A stretch of DNA of 64,000 nucleotides, from contig NC_134509.1 of assembly GCF_027942865.1 (NCBI RefSeq), positions 14,224,017 through 14,288,016 on the forward strand, in the 5' to 3' direction. The translations under genes and the position numbers were made by a program. Positions 1 through 11,682 of the stretch are shown here, in pieces (the stretch's first letter is position 1; each line of letters starts with the position of its first letter). A model generated the notes under the pieces. It was not told the origin of the DNA, made no database searches, and worked only from the letters and a program-made list of their open reading frames with translations. Source of the DNA: Odontesthes bonariensis. Lineage: Eukaryota; Chordata; Actinopteri; Atheriniformes; Atherinopsidae.

Positions 1-960
1 ACATTAACAATGGAAAAGGAGAGAGAGCTCCTCTACAGGAATTACTGACCTCCCTGTGAATATCTGGGATATCATATCATATTGCGAGGATGCCAGTCGG
101 TCATGTGAGTTTTGCTGTTTGCTTGTTGGAAACAGCTGACAAGTCTCATCACAAGCAACAAAAAAAAAAAACATGAGGATGCTGAAGTGCAGTCTGAAAA
201 ACAAACCCTAAAAATAATCATATTTAGCCAATTATTGTCTTCCTCGATGTTTACGGCTTTTCTTTGTAAAAGCGCATGCACGCATCCTTTTAGCAGGCCA
301 GTGTATCCATCTCATAGTTACAACAGGGCCAAAAAGAAAGTGCCCCAGATTGTGTCCACATCTTCTCAGTTTGCAACCATCTTTGTGGTTTGGGTTTATA
401 GCATAGTAGCCAACCGAGGGAAGTATTACTTCCACACCACACACTGACACTGCAGATATGTTTCCAACTTTGATTCGCTCGGTTGACGTAATGAGAATCC
501 CGCCCTCTGTCTCATTCAAGATACACTCAAAAACCTTCTGAACTAAAAAGGTTTAGAAGGCCTTGTTTCACTTCAGAGGAGTGAAAGCTGTTACGTCTCC
601 AACTGCTGTGCATTTAGGAAAAAGCAAAACAAAACACTAAGGTATATTAATGACTGTGCAACTGGTGAAATCTCCTCTGAAATACAATGTGAGCAGGGAT
701 TTATAAAGTCTATATGGAAACCTAATTGGATTTTTAGTTCATGTCATCCTAACTCAAAGCAGACTTGGATGAGACTGCTTTAACATAATATCTGCAGCAG
801 ATAAGACCTTCGGTGGAAATGTGGGTGCCTTTGGATTTAATACAATTTGTCATTCTTTTCTCTAAAACATCAAAGACATTTGTTTTGCTACAATAATCCC
901 AACTAAAAGTGGTTGGAATTATCTTAAAATGAAACTGTATACTCCACGATCACACCTCAC
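1..960. other. Left-edge stretch, no gene recognised
   Basis: Both strands carry only short open frames with no family resemblance I can name. If the aimp1-like exon at 961-1165 belongs to a working gene, its next exon should lie here or further left. I looked for the conserved continuation of the EMAPII fold in the minus frames and did not find it. Confidence 0.5.
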
Positions 961-1165
961 CTGAGCTATGGGTACATGCTTAGCCAGTTTGCTGACCACT
1001 GTCCTGGGAATAACATCCCCCAGGTCGATCTGCGTGTAGACGCTGTAAGCGTCTGGGAGCAGATCGGCTGTCATGATTCGTCCAACACGCAGGTCCAGGC
1101 GAGACACGTCCACCGTGGCGTCCTTTGGTCCGAGTCCTGCCTGCTTCTTTGACGTCTTCTGCCCT
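961..1165 (-). CDS. Single exon resembling the EMAPII / tRNA-binding domain of AIMP1 (orphan or partial)
   Basis: The minus frame reads KKQAGLGPKDATVDVSRLDL and then RVGRI, followed by PRTVVSKLAKHVPIAQ. This is the start of the OB-fold EMAPII domain shared by AIMP1 (p43 of the multi-tRNA-synthetase complex) and the tail of tyrosyl-tRNA synthetase. The exon has a plausible acceptor (TGCCAG before 1165) and a clean donor (CAG/gtgagg at 961/960). The segment between the two conserved blocks is unusual: family members normally read close to HPDADSLY, but here it is LPDAYSVY. No other aimp1 exon was recognised on either side. It may be an exon of a gene extending off the left edge, a diverged paralogue, or a leftover duplicated exon. 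The family is fairly sure; functionality is not. Confidence 0.55.
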
Positions 1166-1629
1166 GCTGGCATCAAAGTAGGGCGGAGAGCGACATATCA
1201 GTTGAGCAACAAAAATCTTTTTTTGCAGCGGATTGGCTCTGCGTTCCTATTCTGAAAAACTGACACTTTAAACTAATCAGTGTTAAGAAGTTTGGCTGAA
1301 GCAATGATGGATTAGGAAACAACAAGGCTTAGCTTTGTGAGGCAACCAATGTCACACTGAAATTAGTCTGATTTAATCATTTTCTTAGTGCAAGTTGTTA
1401 TGTCAAGTGATTTGGTTTGAGTCTGAGTAACGGGGCCAGATGTGAACAACACTAATGCTTTGCAATGGGGGGGGGGGGCAATATTAGTGTTGAACAATCA
1501 CAGATATTTGTTCATATTGACGAGTATACGTTGACGTTCACCAGAATTTGCCCAGTTGGGTACATTCAGGATATAGGATAGACTACCATTACTTCACTGT
1601 ATTTTCTTAATGATAAGTTAGTTTAGGGT

Positions 1630-1842
1630 GGGACGGTGATGTGGTGGTCAGCACTGTCATCTCACAGCAAGCACACCATGCATGTTAGGTTCTAAATTGG
1701 CATATGGTGTGAGAGTGAGCATGAGTGGTTATTTGTCTTGTTTGTTTGTTTCTGCTGGCCCTGTGATGTACAGGCAACCTGTCCAGGGTGGACCCCACCT
1801 CTGCCAGCTCGTATAGGTTTCAGTGACCCCCAAGTAGGACTA
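1630..1842 (+). repeat. tRNA-derived SINE copy, internally deleted
   Basis: It begins with a GTGGTGGTCAGCACTGTC head and has the body words CATGCATGTTAGG, GGCCCTGTGATGTACAGG and CCTGTCCAGGGTGGACCCC. The same words occur in the other copies in this window. The stretch carrying the B-box (GGTTCGAATCC in the copy at 41705-41935) is deleted here. Confidence 0.7.
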
Positions 1843-2275
1843 AAAACGGTATGAAATATGAACCCTTTTATTACTTTATTTATTACTGCATTGGGATGAG
1901 TTGAGTCTGGTCTGACCTGGAGCACGACAAACTGTAAAAATGCTATAGAAAAAAAAACGTGTCGATTAAACTTGTCTGTATTACTTTATAAAGAGACGCC
2001 TCTTTAAATATAAACGATGGGGAATGGACTAAATCTTTCTTTACTGACTGTTTTACATTTTCCTCTTATTTTTCCCACTACATACTGGTTTGTTATTTAA
2101 TGTAAAACTTACAGAAGCTGTAGTTAATTACGACCCCCCTCCCCTTATCTAAGTTTAATGCCCTGTGTTGCCATGGCCAATATGGCGGACCCATTGACGT
2201 ACCGCAGCAACGGACAATACGATGTATATGTCTGCATAGGTGTGTATGTGTGACATTGGAAAAAGGCCAAAAGTA

Positions 2276-2698
2276 TTAGGACTCAAATCTCATGGATGCA
2301 CCTTTGGGCTTGTCGTTTGATGACACCGGGCCGCGGAAGCCCATGTCGTGTAGCTCCCTGCGGACAGTACTGCAGCTCACATTGGCCCCCGAGGCCGTCT
2401 GAAACTCGGTAGCGATTGCTTTGATGGAGGGCAGACACTTTTCCTGCGCTACTTTCTCGAGCAACTGTCGGTGCTCCTCCTTGAGCTTGTGGGGTCGGCC
2501 GCTCCGGGGCAGAGCCGTCGTTATCCCTCCGCGTTTCCACCTGAGAATCACGGCGCTCACAGTGGACCGTGGGAGGTTCAGCAGGGCAGCAATCTCACGG
2601 ACAGACTTCTTACACAGGTGACATCCCACCACGTTGCCGCGCTGAAACTCACTGAGCTCCTCGCCGCGACCCATCTTCTCACAAATATCGGCCTGCAT
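2276..2698 (-). pseudogene. Truncated Tc1-like transposase, N-terminal DNA-binding half
   Basis: An uninterrupted 140-codon frame encodes the Tc1-type N-terminus. It contains GRGEELSEFQRGNVVGCHLC, the first helix-turn-helix with LLNLPRSTVSAVILRWKR, a GRPHKL linker and a second helix-turn-helix ending STVRRELHDMGFRG. The DDE catalytic half is missing: the frame stops soon after GASMRFES, next to GGCCAAAAGTATTAGGAC, which resembles a transposon end. The protein could bind DNA but not catalyse transposition. The intact reading frame could reflect recent truncation, or less likely selection on the DNA-binding part. Confidence 0.8.
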
Positions 2699-2981
2699 TG
2701 ATGCGTCCCCTTCTCCAATTTTATGGAGTTTTTTTTCCTATTTCTTCTTCTGTGACTTCTCTTTTTGCCTTAAATGCCAGTGTAAAAAACTAACATATAT
2801 TACTGCCCTCCACAGGATGGAAAACGAATTACAACTGTAACAATTGAGGACGTGTTCACTTTTATAAGTAGTTTCCTCAAAAAACAAAATAAAACAAAGA
2901 GTAAAATTATCCGAAAACCTTCCATATGTCTGGTATTTCCATTATTAGATATGTTTTTTTTATCAACAAATGAAATATATA

Positions 2982-3895
2982 CAACCCCTTTTTGAACAAA
3001 AAAGGTTGTGACTGTTTGTGACTAAAAACTGAATGCAACAACCAGTAAGATACTTCAGCTTGATATTAAATTGAAAATAGTTCAAAAGAAAAGAATACAA
3101 AAATTAAAATACATCGTCTTTGTACATTCCTGCAATTTTCAATTAAACTTCAGCACCACAGTTAGACAGGGGCAAGAAAACTGGAAAGGAAAAGGAAATC
3201 CTTGAGGAACAACAAGTAAGCTTGATTGGAAACAGGTCTGGTACAGGATTGGGACAAATCATTTTCAATTTTTCTGAACACAAAATCACAAAGAATTTGG
3301 AATCTTCAGCATTTAATGTAGCTAACGTGATATTATTGGAATATTCAGATCATCCAGAAACAGTGGCAGAGACCAACATTGGATAACTTCAGATGCTCAA
3401 GCAGTACTGTAGAAAAAAATATAATGAAATAAAGATGTAAAAAGCAGACACGATGCTGAAAGTGACTATCAAATAGCTTTCAGACCCAAGTTTCCCAAGA
3501 TGATGGGTTTTCCATAGAGCCAAACCACCTTTTGTATCGTGAAAGTGCCCACTGAAAACAAGAGGATCATAAGCTCAGAAAACAACAAAAAACCTTAAAT
3601 TGTTCAGCAGCTGAAATTCTTCTTCATGCAGGAATGAGAGATTTGTTTTTTCCAAACTGCTGAAGCTGTTTTGTCTTCATTCCCAGAAGTGTTGTTAAAG
3701 GAAAAGCTGATTCAAAACACCTGTAAATATGCGTCTCAAATGTTGCTGACCACGAATTTCAAATAAGCCTGCATCTGTTTCCACTTTTGATCAATTATTT
3801 ATTTATTTTTTAATAAATAGGGTTGAAATCAATTAAAAATCATGCCACTTTGTTTTTACTTTACATTTTCGACAACCGTTTTGGAAACAGGATTG
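2982..3895. mobile_element. Non-autonomous TIR element (CAACCCC family), TA-flanked, about 0.9 kb
   Basis: The left end reads TA|CAACCCCTTTTTGAAC and the right end GTTTTGGAAACAGGATTG|TA, which is its diverged inverted complement. Each end is flanked by TA, the target duplication of Tc1/mariner-type elements. The interior carries degraded sequence of the same family as the copies at 8815-9104 and 22925-24250, with no intact frame. Confidence 0.7.
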
Positions 3896-4865
3896 TACAA
3901 AATACACAAATTAATAGATTTATATCAACTTTAAATAATCGGAGTATAAAATAACTTTCAATGACTGAAAATGTAAAAAACTGACACATTTCTGGTGGTT
4001 ATGTCAAATGTTTTTTGAGAACAGAATAAATGACCGAAAGCTAAGGAAATAAGAAATAATGAGCTTGTACTGTAAGCTGTATTATGTTAAATGCTTCTTA
4101 CTTTTGATTATAAACAGAAAGTAGTAACAGCTGTTTTCTGCTGGTCAGCTTCATACTGCTCAGGGACTGTACAGATCAGCTCTTTGAGGTTGTTCTGCAT
4201 ATCTATGTAGCAAACTCAAGTGTGGATTTAATATGAAACTTAGCCTTTGGGAGGCACCAGCAATATTTCTATGAGGTAATGTTTGTGCAAAGACACAGAT
4301 GGGGGATTTCATCACCAGGAAGAAATAGACATCACCTGATTTACCACAAACTTTGTCCTTTGGAGAGGATTTGGGGGACTCTCTCCCACCAGACCTTTCC
4401 CAAAAATTATGAGTAAAGCATTAATGCCCTAATGCTAACTAGCCTGAACAAACAAAGAACCATTTTAGATGACGATTGGAGAGGCCGGACCAACTGTTTC
4501 TTCCTTCTTATCTAGACAATGCAAATAAAGCGTGACACCTATCTGCTTTGATCCAGCAAGACAAGAAACAGACGTATCACACTTCTACCAACTACTTTCT
4601 TCAGATAAAATTCCCTTTCAGTTGAATTTTAAAACTGTGTTAAATGTGTTTTATACCTTTGTACAGGTTCTTTAAGGTTTTCAGCATCACAAGCTGCATT
4701 TTGATAAATTTTTCACGATGGTACTTGCTATAATAAGGAAGAAATCATTATTTAGGAAAATTACAAACTTTTCTTTGGGGCCACATTGTCCCATAGTGGT
4801 CTGTACTATTGAATAGTTAAATCTGAATTAATTCAGTAGTTAGACATTTATATCAAGTAATGCAA

Positions 4866-4890
4866 CTGTTGCACCTTTGGGCTTGTCGTG
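4866..4890 (+). repeat. Short repeat of the Tc1-like fragment edge
   Basis: GCACCTTTGGGCTTGTCG here is an exact 18-base copy of the sequence at about 2298-2315, inside the 3' part of the truncated Tc1-like frame. It may be another remnant of the same element. Confidence 0.5.
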
Positions 4891-4899
4891 TTGTCATGT

Positions 4900-7800
4900 T
4901 GCTGTAACATGTATCTTTCCCAGATGGAGCATAAATAAAAGTCTACCATATGTTATCTTATGTTCTTTCCGTGGCAAAACATGGTTTAGATATAGAAGAT
5001 GTAAAACAAACAAGTTAGGAAAAGTCTGATTCAAATTTATTTCAACACACAACCAAAGACATTCAAACACATGCACTGTGTGTGGTACAAGAAAAGGAGT
5101 CTCTGCTGGTCACACTTAGAGTGTTTTCATATAGAAAAATAACAATGTGTTATTTCTGTTGGGTATATAGTTTACGATATACTGACATCCTCCACCCCAC
5201 ATACACTTAGTACAGATAAAGTATCACAAAGTTATACAATGCGACAAGTGATTCATGCTGTTTTCAGTTCTATAGCCCTCATTCTTCAAAGCTTGACATA
5301 AAAAACACGCTTTCATTAAGCTCAGCCTTCCCACCAACTGGATAGTTAAAGTGCAATATAGGAGGGTTAAGACAGCCACAGGAAAACACATATAACAACA
5401 TGAGAAAAAGAAAGAGGATAGCCCACATTTATAACAAAGCAGTGCAATTAAGGCTTTATTTTACAGGTCTATAATTTCAGGATCATTTAACACTTTCAAA
5501 GAATTCCATGGATGGAAAAACAATTAGCAACTATTTTTTTTGGAAAATATAGAAGGTGTTTTTTTAATTTTTTTTTTTATTAATGATATATACATTCAGC
5601 TTAACCTAACACTACGATTAACTGTAACATGGTAATTTCATCTACATGCAAGCATACAATCAAACCGTATGTGTAGATAACACATATTGGCTTTTGGTGA
5701 AATCTCACAAAAGTATGTAAAATATATAACCTGTAACAACATTAAAAAATATTTAGTTTCCCTCTAGTTTTAAATGAGCCTTTTTGATGTGTGGCAGAAA
5801 GCTAAAAACTGCCCCCCTTAGGCCAACTCAGTGAGCGTCTTCTCGTCTTATAAACTGAAAAAATGCAATAAAAATACAATTTAATGGAAAAAGCCTTTTC
5901 TTTATGAGGACATCTGATGCTTTTGGGGTTTTGTTTTTCCCTTCACTGCTTTTTTGTGCATGTAAAAGTTACACCACTGCTCCTCGGCTGCCTGACGCTC
6001 CTCGTTTCTGGTCCAAAATAGTTTTTCTTAATAATCTTAAGTAGATCTCCTTGAAACACATCTGTATAACACCTGCCAAGTGGCTGGTTTTGTCAAAACA
6101 AACCCTTTATTTCCTAAACTGCACAAGCTTGATTTCTTCATATTACGCCTCTCCTTGCTTCTTTGCCTCTTGCTTCAGGGCGTCATTTTAAGCTGACGTC
6201 AGTAGAATATGATATGTGACACAGCTGCATCGTCTCTGTCAAACACTTTCTATAATTGTTTCTGTCAGATGAGCATTAAATCTGTTTGCGACAAAAAGTA
6301 ACAGTTACTTTTAATCCAGTTTACGGTGCGATTTTGAGACGTCTTTCAAAATATTTGACTGTGAACAATTTTCTAGTCACACACAGGAGCAGGATGGAGG
6401 AGCGGGGTGACGAGGAGATTGAAATCAGACAAACAGGATGAGCCTCTCACTTACACTGTGCCATTTTTGACCAAACGGAGCATAATTTGTCTTTAAAGAG
6501 ATAGAAAACAGTGACTTCTGAGATGGAGGTTCAGAGAGGATTGTTTTAGACAGACATTAAGTGCTGTAGCCAAGCACAATAGTAGAAAAGTAATGTAAAC
6601 TTGTAAAGTATAACAATATGAGCTCTTAAAATGAACATGTTCCCAAAAATCAGCAGCAATAACATACGTCTTTCAAAAGATAATATAGCGCTAATGATGT
6701 TGCAGTTACTCTCAGGGTAAGGACACCGGTTTACTTTTTTTTCATTGCACAAAGTTTAAATAAATGGACACTCAAATCTTAAAACTCAAGTCTGTGAGTC
6801 TGAAAAATTAATTATTTTCCCTCCGACAGAAAGGGTGCGTTGTTACTGAGACAAACCTGACACTTTGATCCCAATTCAATTTGCTCCAGCCATGTGGAAC
6901 AGCTCAACAGATGTGCTTAGTTTTCATTTGTCTCTATGCCAACCAGACAAATAGTCAGATGGACGAAGTGTTTTGTTTCTGCGTCACTGTCAGACAGAGA
7001 TGTGAGCTTTCGCAAACTGAAAAGGTGACAAATGAAAAAAATGAGGGGAGCAACAGGTATTGAAAAGTAATCCCGTGTTTTGTGCTTTCTCGTAATCCAC
7101 GTGGGCCGACGAAACATAAGGAGGCTAAAGGTTCAGGTCAGGCAGACTCAAGCATCTGCGTCATTATTGAACTGATAAGATTGATGATCCATTTTTTCAT
7201 TTCATGTCCTCTACACAAGGATCAAAAGAAGATAAACTCGACTCTAGAATTCAATTTTTCACCGATATGTCATGTAGTATAAGAAAATACACGATGGTAA
7301 ACCCTTTCATAATTTACCCAAACATTTTAGTAATGCTAAAATTGCATGCTACATGTTCATGTAGATGTGCCTCTCCTATACTGTTGGCAGTCCATCACAG
7401 TGAAACACTGCTGCATTTTTCACTTTATGGACTTTTCAGCTGTCAAGCTAAAACCATGCATACAGTCACGAAAACTTAAATCAACTTAAAACTTAACCAA
7501 ATAAAGTGGGTGTGCAAACATGTGTGTTACATAACAGATTCTCAGGTGGCTGTAGGATTTCTTAGAAACAATGAATAGAGCAGAAACCACCAGCTGAAGT
7601 GAGTGCATGGGTCTGTGCTTTTTTTCACTGATCAGTTCTGCAGGAATGTGAGAAGAAATAGCCCCAATCGAGTGCCAGATTCTGCTGGTCAGGCAGAAGA
7701 ATTTTTTTTTTAACATTTAACAGGTGACGAACAGGACAAGATACAAGTGATGAAAAACCAAATAAAAGCACAAAAAGAAAAATGAATAGAAAAATAAATA

Positions 7801-8810
7801 TTACCACAAACTGTAATGCGAATTAACAGTGTGCTTTATCATCGGTCTGCTTTCAACCACGCTGAGCTGGCTACAGTTGTTGCTACAACATTCATCAGAG
7901 TAGCGTTTCGGTGTAGATTATAAGTGGGGGTAGGAAAAAAAGTTCAAGATATTCAAACCTCATTAATCTTGAAAATATAACAATAAGAACTCTTGTTTTA
8001 GACGTTTGTGGTCTCAATCATCATCTCGGGATTTTTTTCATCTCTTGCTGTTAAAAGCACCTAACTGCCCCTGCCTATTCTTTGGTTTGGGTCAGTGTGT
8101 GTGGGTAGTGTGGAAAACGATAAAATATTCGGTAAGACAATCAAACAACAAGCTGAAACTCAATATGAAGCTTCAGGAACAAATATCACAAAATAAAAAA
8201 GTCAGTTAAAGCCATATAAAAGTTGATCTGTGATCAGTTAAAGATGGCAGATTGCTATTAAATCAAATAATGCGTGAACATCAGAAAAACAAATAATTAT
8301 CATATTTGGTTGTTTCCAAACGGACGTAAGGGACCAGAGAGCATAGGAGAGGGACTGCAAGGGGTAAAAACAGAGGTTAAACCATCTGATTCTCACCAGC
8401 GTAACAGACACACATTTATACATTCCTTTGCACGTGCTGGCTGTGATGCACTTTAGCTTTAAATTTCGTTGTTAAAACTTTCTTGTCATGTCATGTGAAA
8501 ACCATTCGGATCGTCGAAAACTTAGTCAGCGTAGTGTGGACAAGCTTCACGACTACATTGTACATATTTTCAGTCTGTGACATTTTCATTCTATAAAAGT
8601 TGTGCGCTGGGCATCAAATTCCCCGCATGAAACCCTCGAAATGCATAGTTCTCCTTTTTTCACCAAACATAGTCCTTTTTTCAAAAGACACTCACCATTT
8701 CACCCTGTGTCTTCCTGTTATTTCTTAGGTTTTATATTTTGAAACACGTGCACATATAAAAGATCTATCTTTAAAATACAGCACATAAGCTTGGCACAAG
8801 GACTTGTGAA
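4900..8810. other. Long AT-rich spacer between the aimp1-like exon and rnf150, no gene recognised
   Basis: No homology, splice-linked exons or RNA gene could be recognised. The short frames present lack family motifs. Part of this could be 3' UTR or downstream sequence of rnf150, but no end can be fixed. Confidence 0.5.
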
Positions 8811-8814
8811 TATA

Positions 8815-9104
8815 CAACCCCAACTCCAGCCAAGATGGGATGCTGTGAAAATAGTAAGAAAATGGGAAAACATTCCTCTCCCAAAAGGTCCAGCAGTTCC
8901 GAGACGTTTACAGAGTTAAAAGAAGAGGGGATGCTACACAGTGGGAAAAATGACCAACTTAAAAAAGTGCCATTAAATTAAAAATGAGCCAATGTTTTAA
9001 TGAAATCATAAAATGTCTCACTTTCAACATTTTGATGTTGTGAATAAAATTTTGTTTTCATTTACATTTTACACAGCATCCCAATCTTGTTGGAATTGGA
9101 GTTG
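8815..9104. mobile_element. 290-bp CAACCCC-family MITE with TA duplication
   Basis: The left terminus is TA|CAACCCCAACTCCAGCC and the right is TTGGAATTGGAGTTG|TA, nearly perfect inverted complements extended by GGGATGCTGTGAAAA against TTTTACACAGCATCCC. The interior keeps a 3' transposase scrap, GAGACGTTTACAGAGTTAAA and GGGGATGCTACACAGTGG, also present at about 24090-24140. It is therefore an internal-deletion derivative of the element in the znf330 intron. Confidence 0.85.
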
Positions 9105-10101
9105 TATTCATAATGGCTGTCGTTACAAGTGTAGGTTTGTGTACAAATGGGCACACGCTCAAAGAACTCAGTCATGACAACTGCTATAACCTGTTGTGCT
9201 TAGCAGTGTTGTGCCAGTGTGTGCTGTAGCAATTATCAGCAGTCTCAAGAGGACAAAGGGTGACATCACTTCAAACTGCTTAAGACAAGCTACGATTGTC
9301 AGATGGAGATAGAACCAGCATACCCAGCTGGTAAAGTAGAAGGTTAAAATCCAAGATCCACAAAATTGTAACTGAGGCATTTAGATATATAAACTGAGAG
9401 ATAACGTATCAATGTGTGCTTAGATATTGTAGCTCCTTATTGTGTTGTGACTGCCTGAAACCTTGTTTTTAACTTTTCAGGGGATGCCAGTATGCACCAA
9501 CTCTAAGTCTGAACAAGACCAATTACTGGTGAGAATTCCCACCTGCTGTGTTGGACTTAAAGGAATCTGCTGATATACTCACCGTATGTGAACCTCTGGA
9601 TTTGTTGGCAGTGATTTTGTACCAAGAAGTTGAGAAAACCTTTACACATTTTCATGCTAACTACAGCTGCACCCATGCAATGAGGAGGCCCCGCTGAATC
9701 CTGTGCCCATACTGTGTCCATCAGCAGGATTGGGTTTCCAATCCTAATCCCTCCTCTGTGATGGGCCCCGTCATCTCCACAGTTCCTTTTTGTGCATTTC
9801 AGATGCTAGGTTGAGGGCTGTGAAAAGATTACGTGGACTAAAACTGGGCCACCACAGTGTGAGAGCTGTGACAGACGTTCTGGTTGCCATGACTGCTGGG
9901 GAATGAGCAATCAACACGTCTACAGATGCAGCTACAAATCTGTTTTTAGTCAGTGATGACTGAACTGGGGCTTTTGTGCCGACTTTGGTTGTATTGCTCA
10001 GTTTTCCATCTTCCTTGAGGTGACTTACACAAAATTAGCCACAGACGTGACTATTTTCTTCGGATGCTCTGCTCTCATCCTTCTACTCCAGGCAGCTTAT
10101 C

Positions 10102-11651
10102 TCAGCACCGATTGGCTCTTGACTTGGTCTCGTCACATTCGGGCTCAATGGACACGTCTGCCTCAGACATGCCTACCTCCACGCTCAGGATGACAGAGGT
10201 GTCTGAATCACTGCTGAGTGGGGGCGGATGCTCACCTGTGGGACGAGACGTACAGGTAATTCACTTCTGAACAGGTTACTGTTTGTAATTACATGATTGC
10301 ATTTGTAAATTCTTCGGTCAAACTCCTTGAGTTTTGAGTGTTTAATTCTTACTGTCACTGTTAGATTGCAAGAGACTGCAAGAAACCTGCAGTAAACACT
10401 GTTGGCCAATTTGAGGGATTAAAAACTAAATGTGCACATAAGTGACACTTTGAGCTAAAATGGAAAACCTAAAATCAAGTCAAAGTTTCATTAAGAGTTA
10501 TGTTACGAGCACCTGATAAGTCTAAATCCAACATTTAGTCTCTTTTAAATCTATTCTGAAAGAGATTAACATTACTGCCTCTAAGCTGCTAAATGCTGCT
10601 TTACTTTTACCAGCAGCTTGTGAGCCGTGTATGCCTTTTGGTATCAAGCAGGCAGAACATGCTGCGATTTGAAACATTTCTGAACAGACAACAGCTACAA
10701 AAGCAGGTCTCTGTACAGCTGAGTAATGAGGTGAAGCTCACTTTAAAAGTCCACAAAGTTGAATAGAGCGACAAATTGGAGGTAATTCTCTGTAGGTTCA
10801 TCATTCGCTTTAACTTCCTTCATATTGACACAGTGTGGAAAGTACATTATAAAGCCTTGTGTGTGTGTGTGTGTGTGCACGCTTTCTTGTTTTTAGAACA
10901 ATTTGCATTTCTAAAACAAATACCTGCACAAATCTAAATATGCAAATATAAGTCTTCAGTCAAAAAACAAAATAGCTTACAGAACTTAAGGAGCTGCTGC
11001 TCCTGGCTGATTATCAGAAAACATGGCCTTCTATGCTTCCAGCTACACAACCCACAACCCTGTCACCAAGCCATGCATATTTCTCCTCAGGGGAGAAACC
11101 TTGTTTAATTTATGGATGTCCACACAAAAGTTTAAACTATTGCCTGAATGTGGCTGATAACACTTATTGGTAAACATTTTGTTGTGTAACACAAATTATA
11201 TTGTGTTGGAGTTAAAGTTAATATTATTGAGATCAAAATCAAAGAAAAATGTAGACGGCCTCTTAATATTTTCCTCATCCTAAAAATAAGACCCAAGCTC
11301 AACATCTTTGACGTAGTGAAGTACTTCAGAAGCTTAAAGAGTAATATTTGCCCATACAAACTGCAAGAAGTTGGTGATTGCACGCTAAATATGTGTACGT
11401 ACTGCTGGCAATGATGTGGCTCTGTTCTGCCTGTAGTGCTGTCTCTGCATCCTGATGGAGCTGTTGCACATCTATCTCTCTTCCTGCAGGATCAAACACC
11501 ACCAAGCTCTCATTTACAGTAATTTCGCTTGCACCGCTGATTGGATTGGTGTTTGGACCCCCGACAGACGTCTCATAGTCTGGAGGAATCTCATCTGAGC
11601 AGTCTGTGTTGAACTGGAATATAACAAACACATGCAGGAGCTGCCATTGTG

Positions 11652-11682
<31 letters not shown>

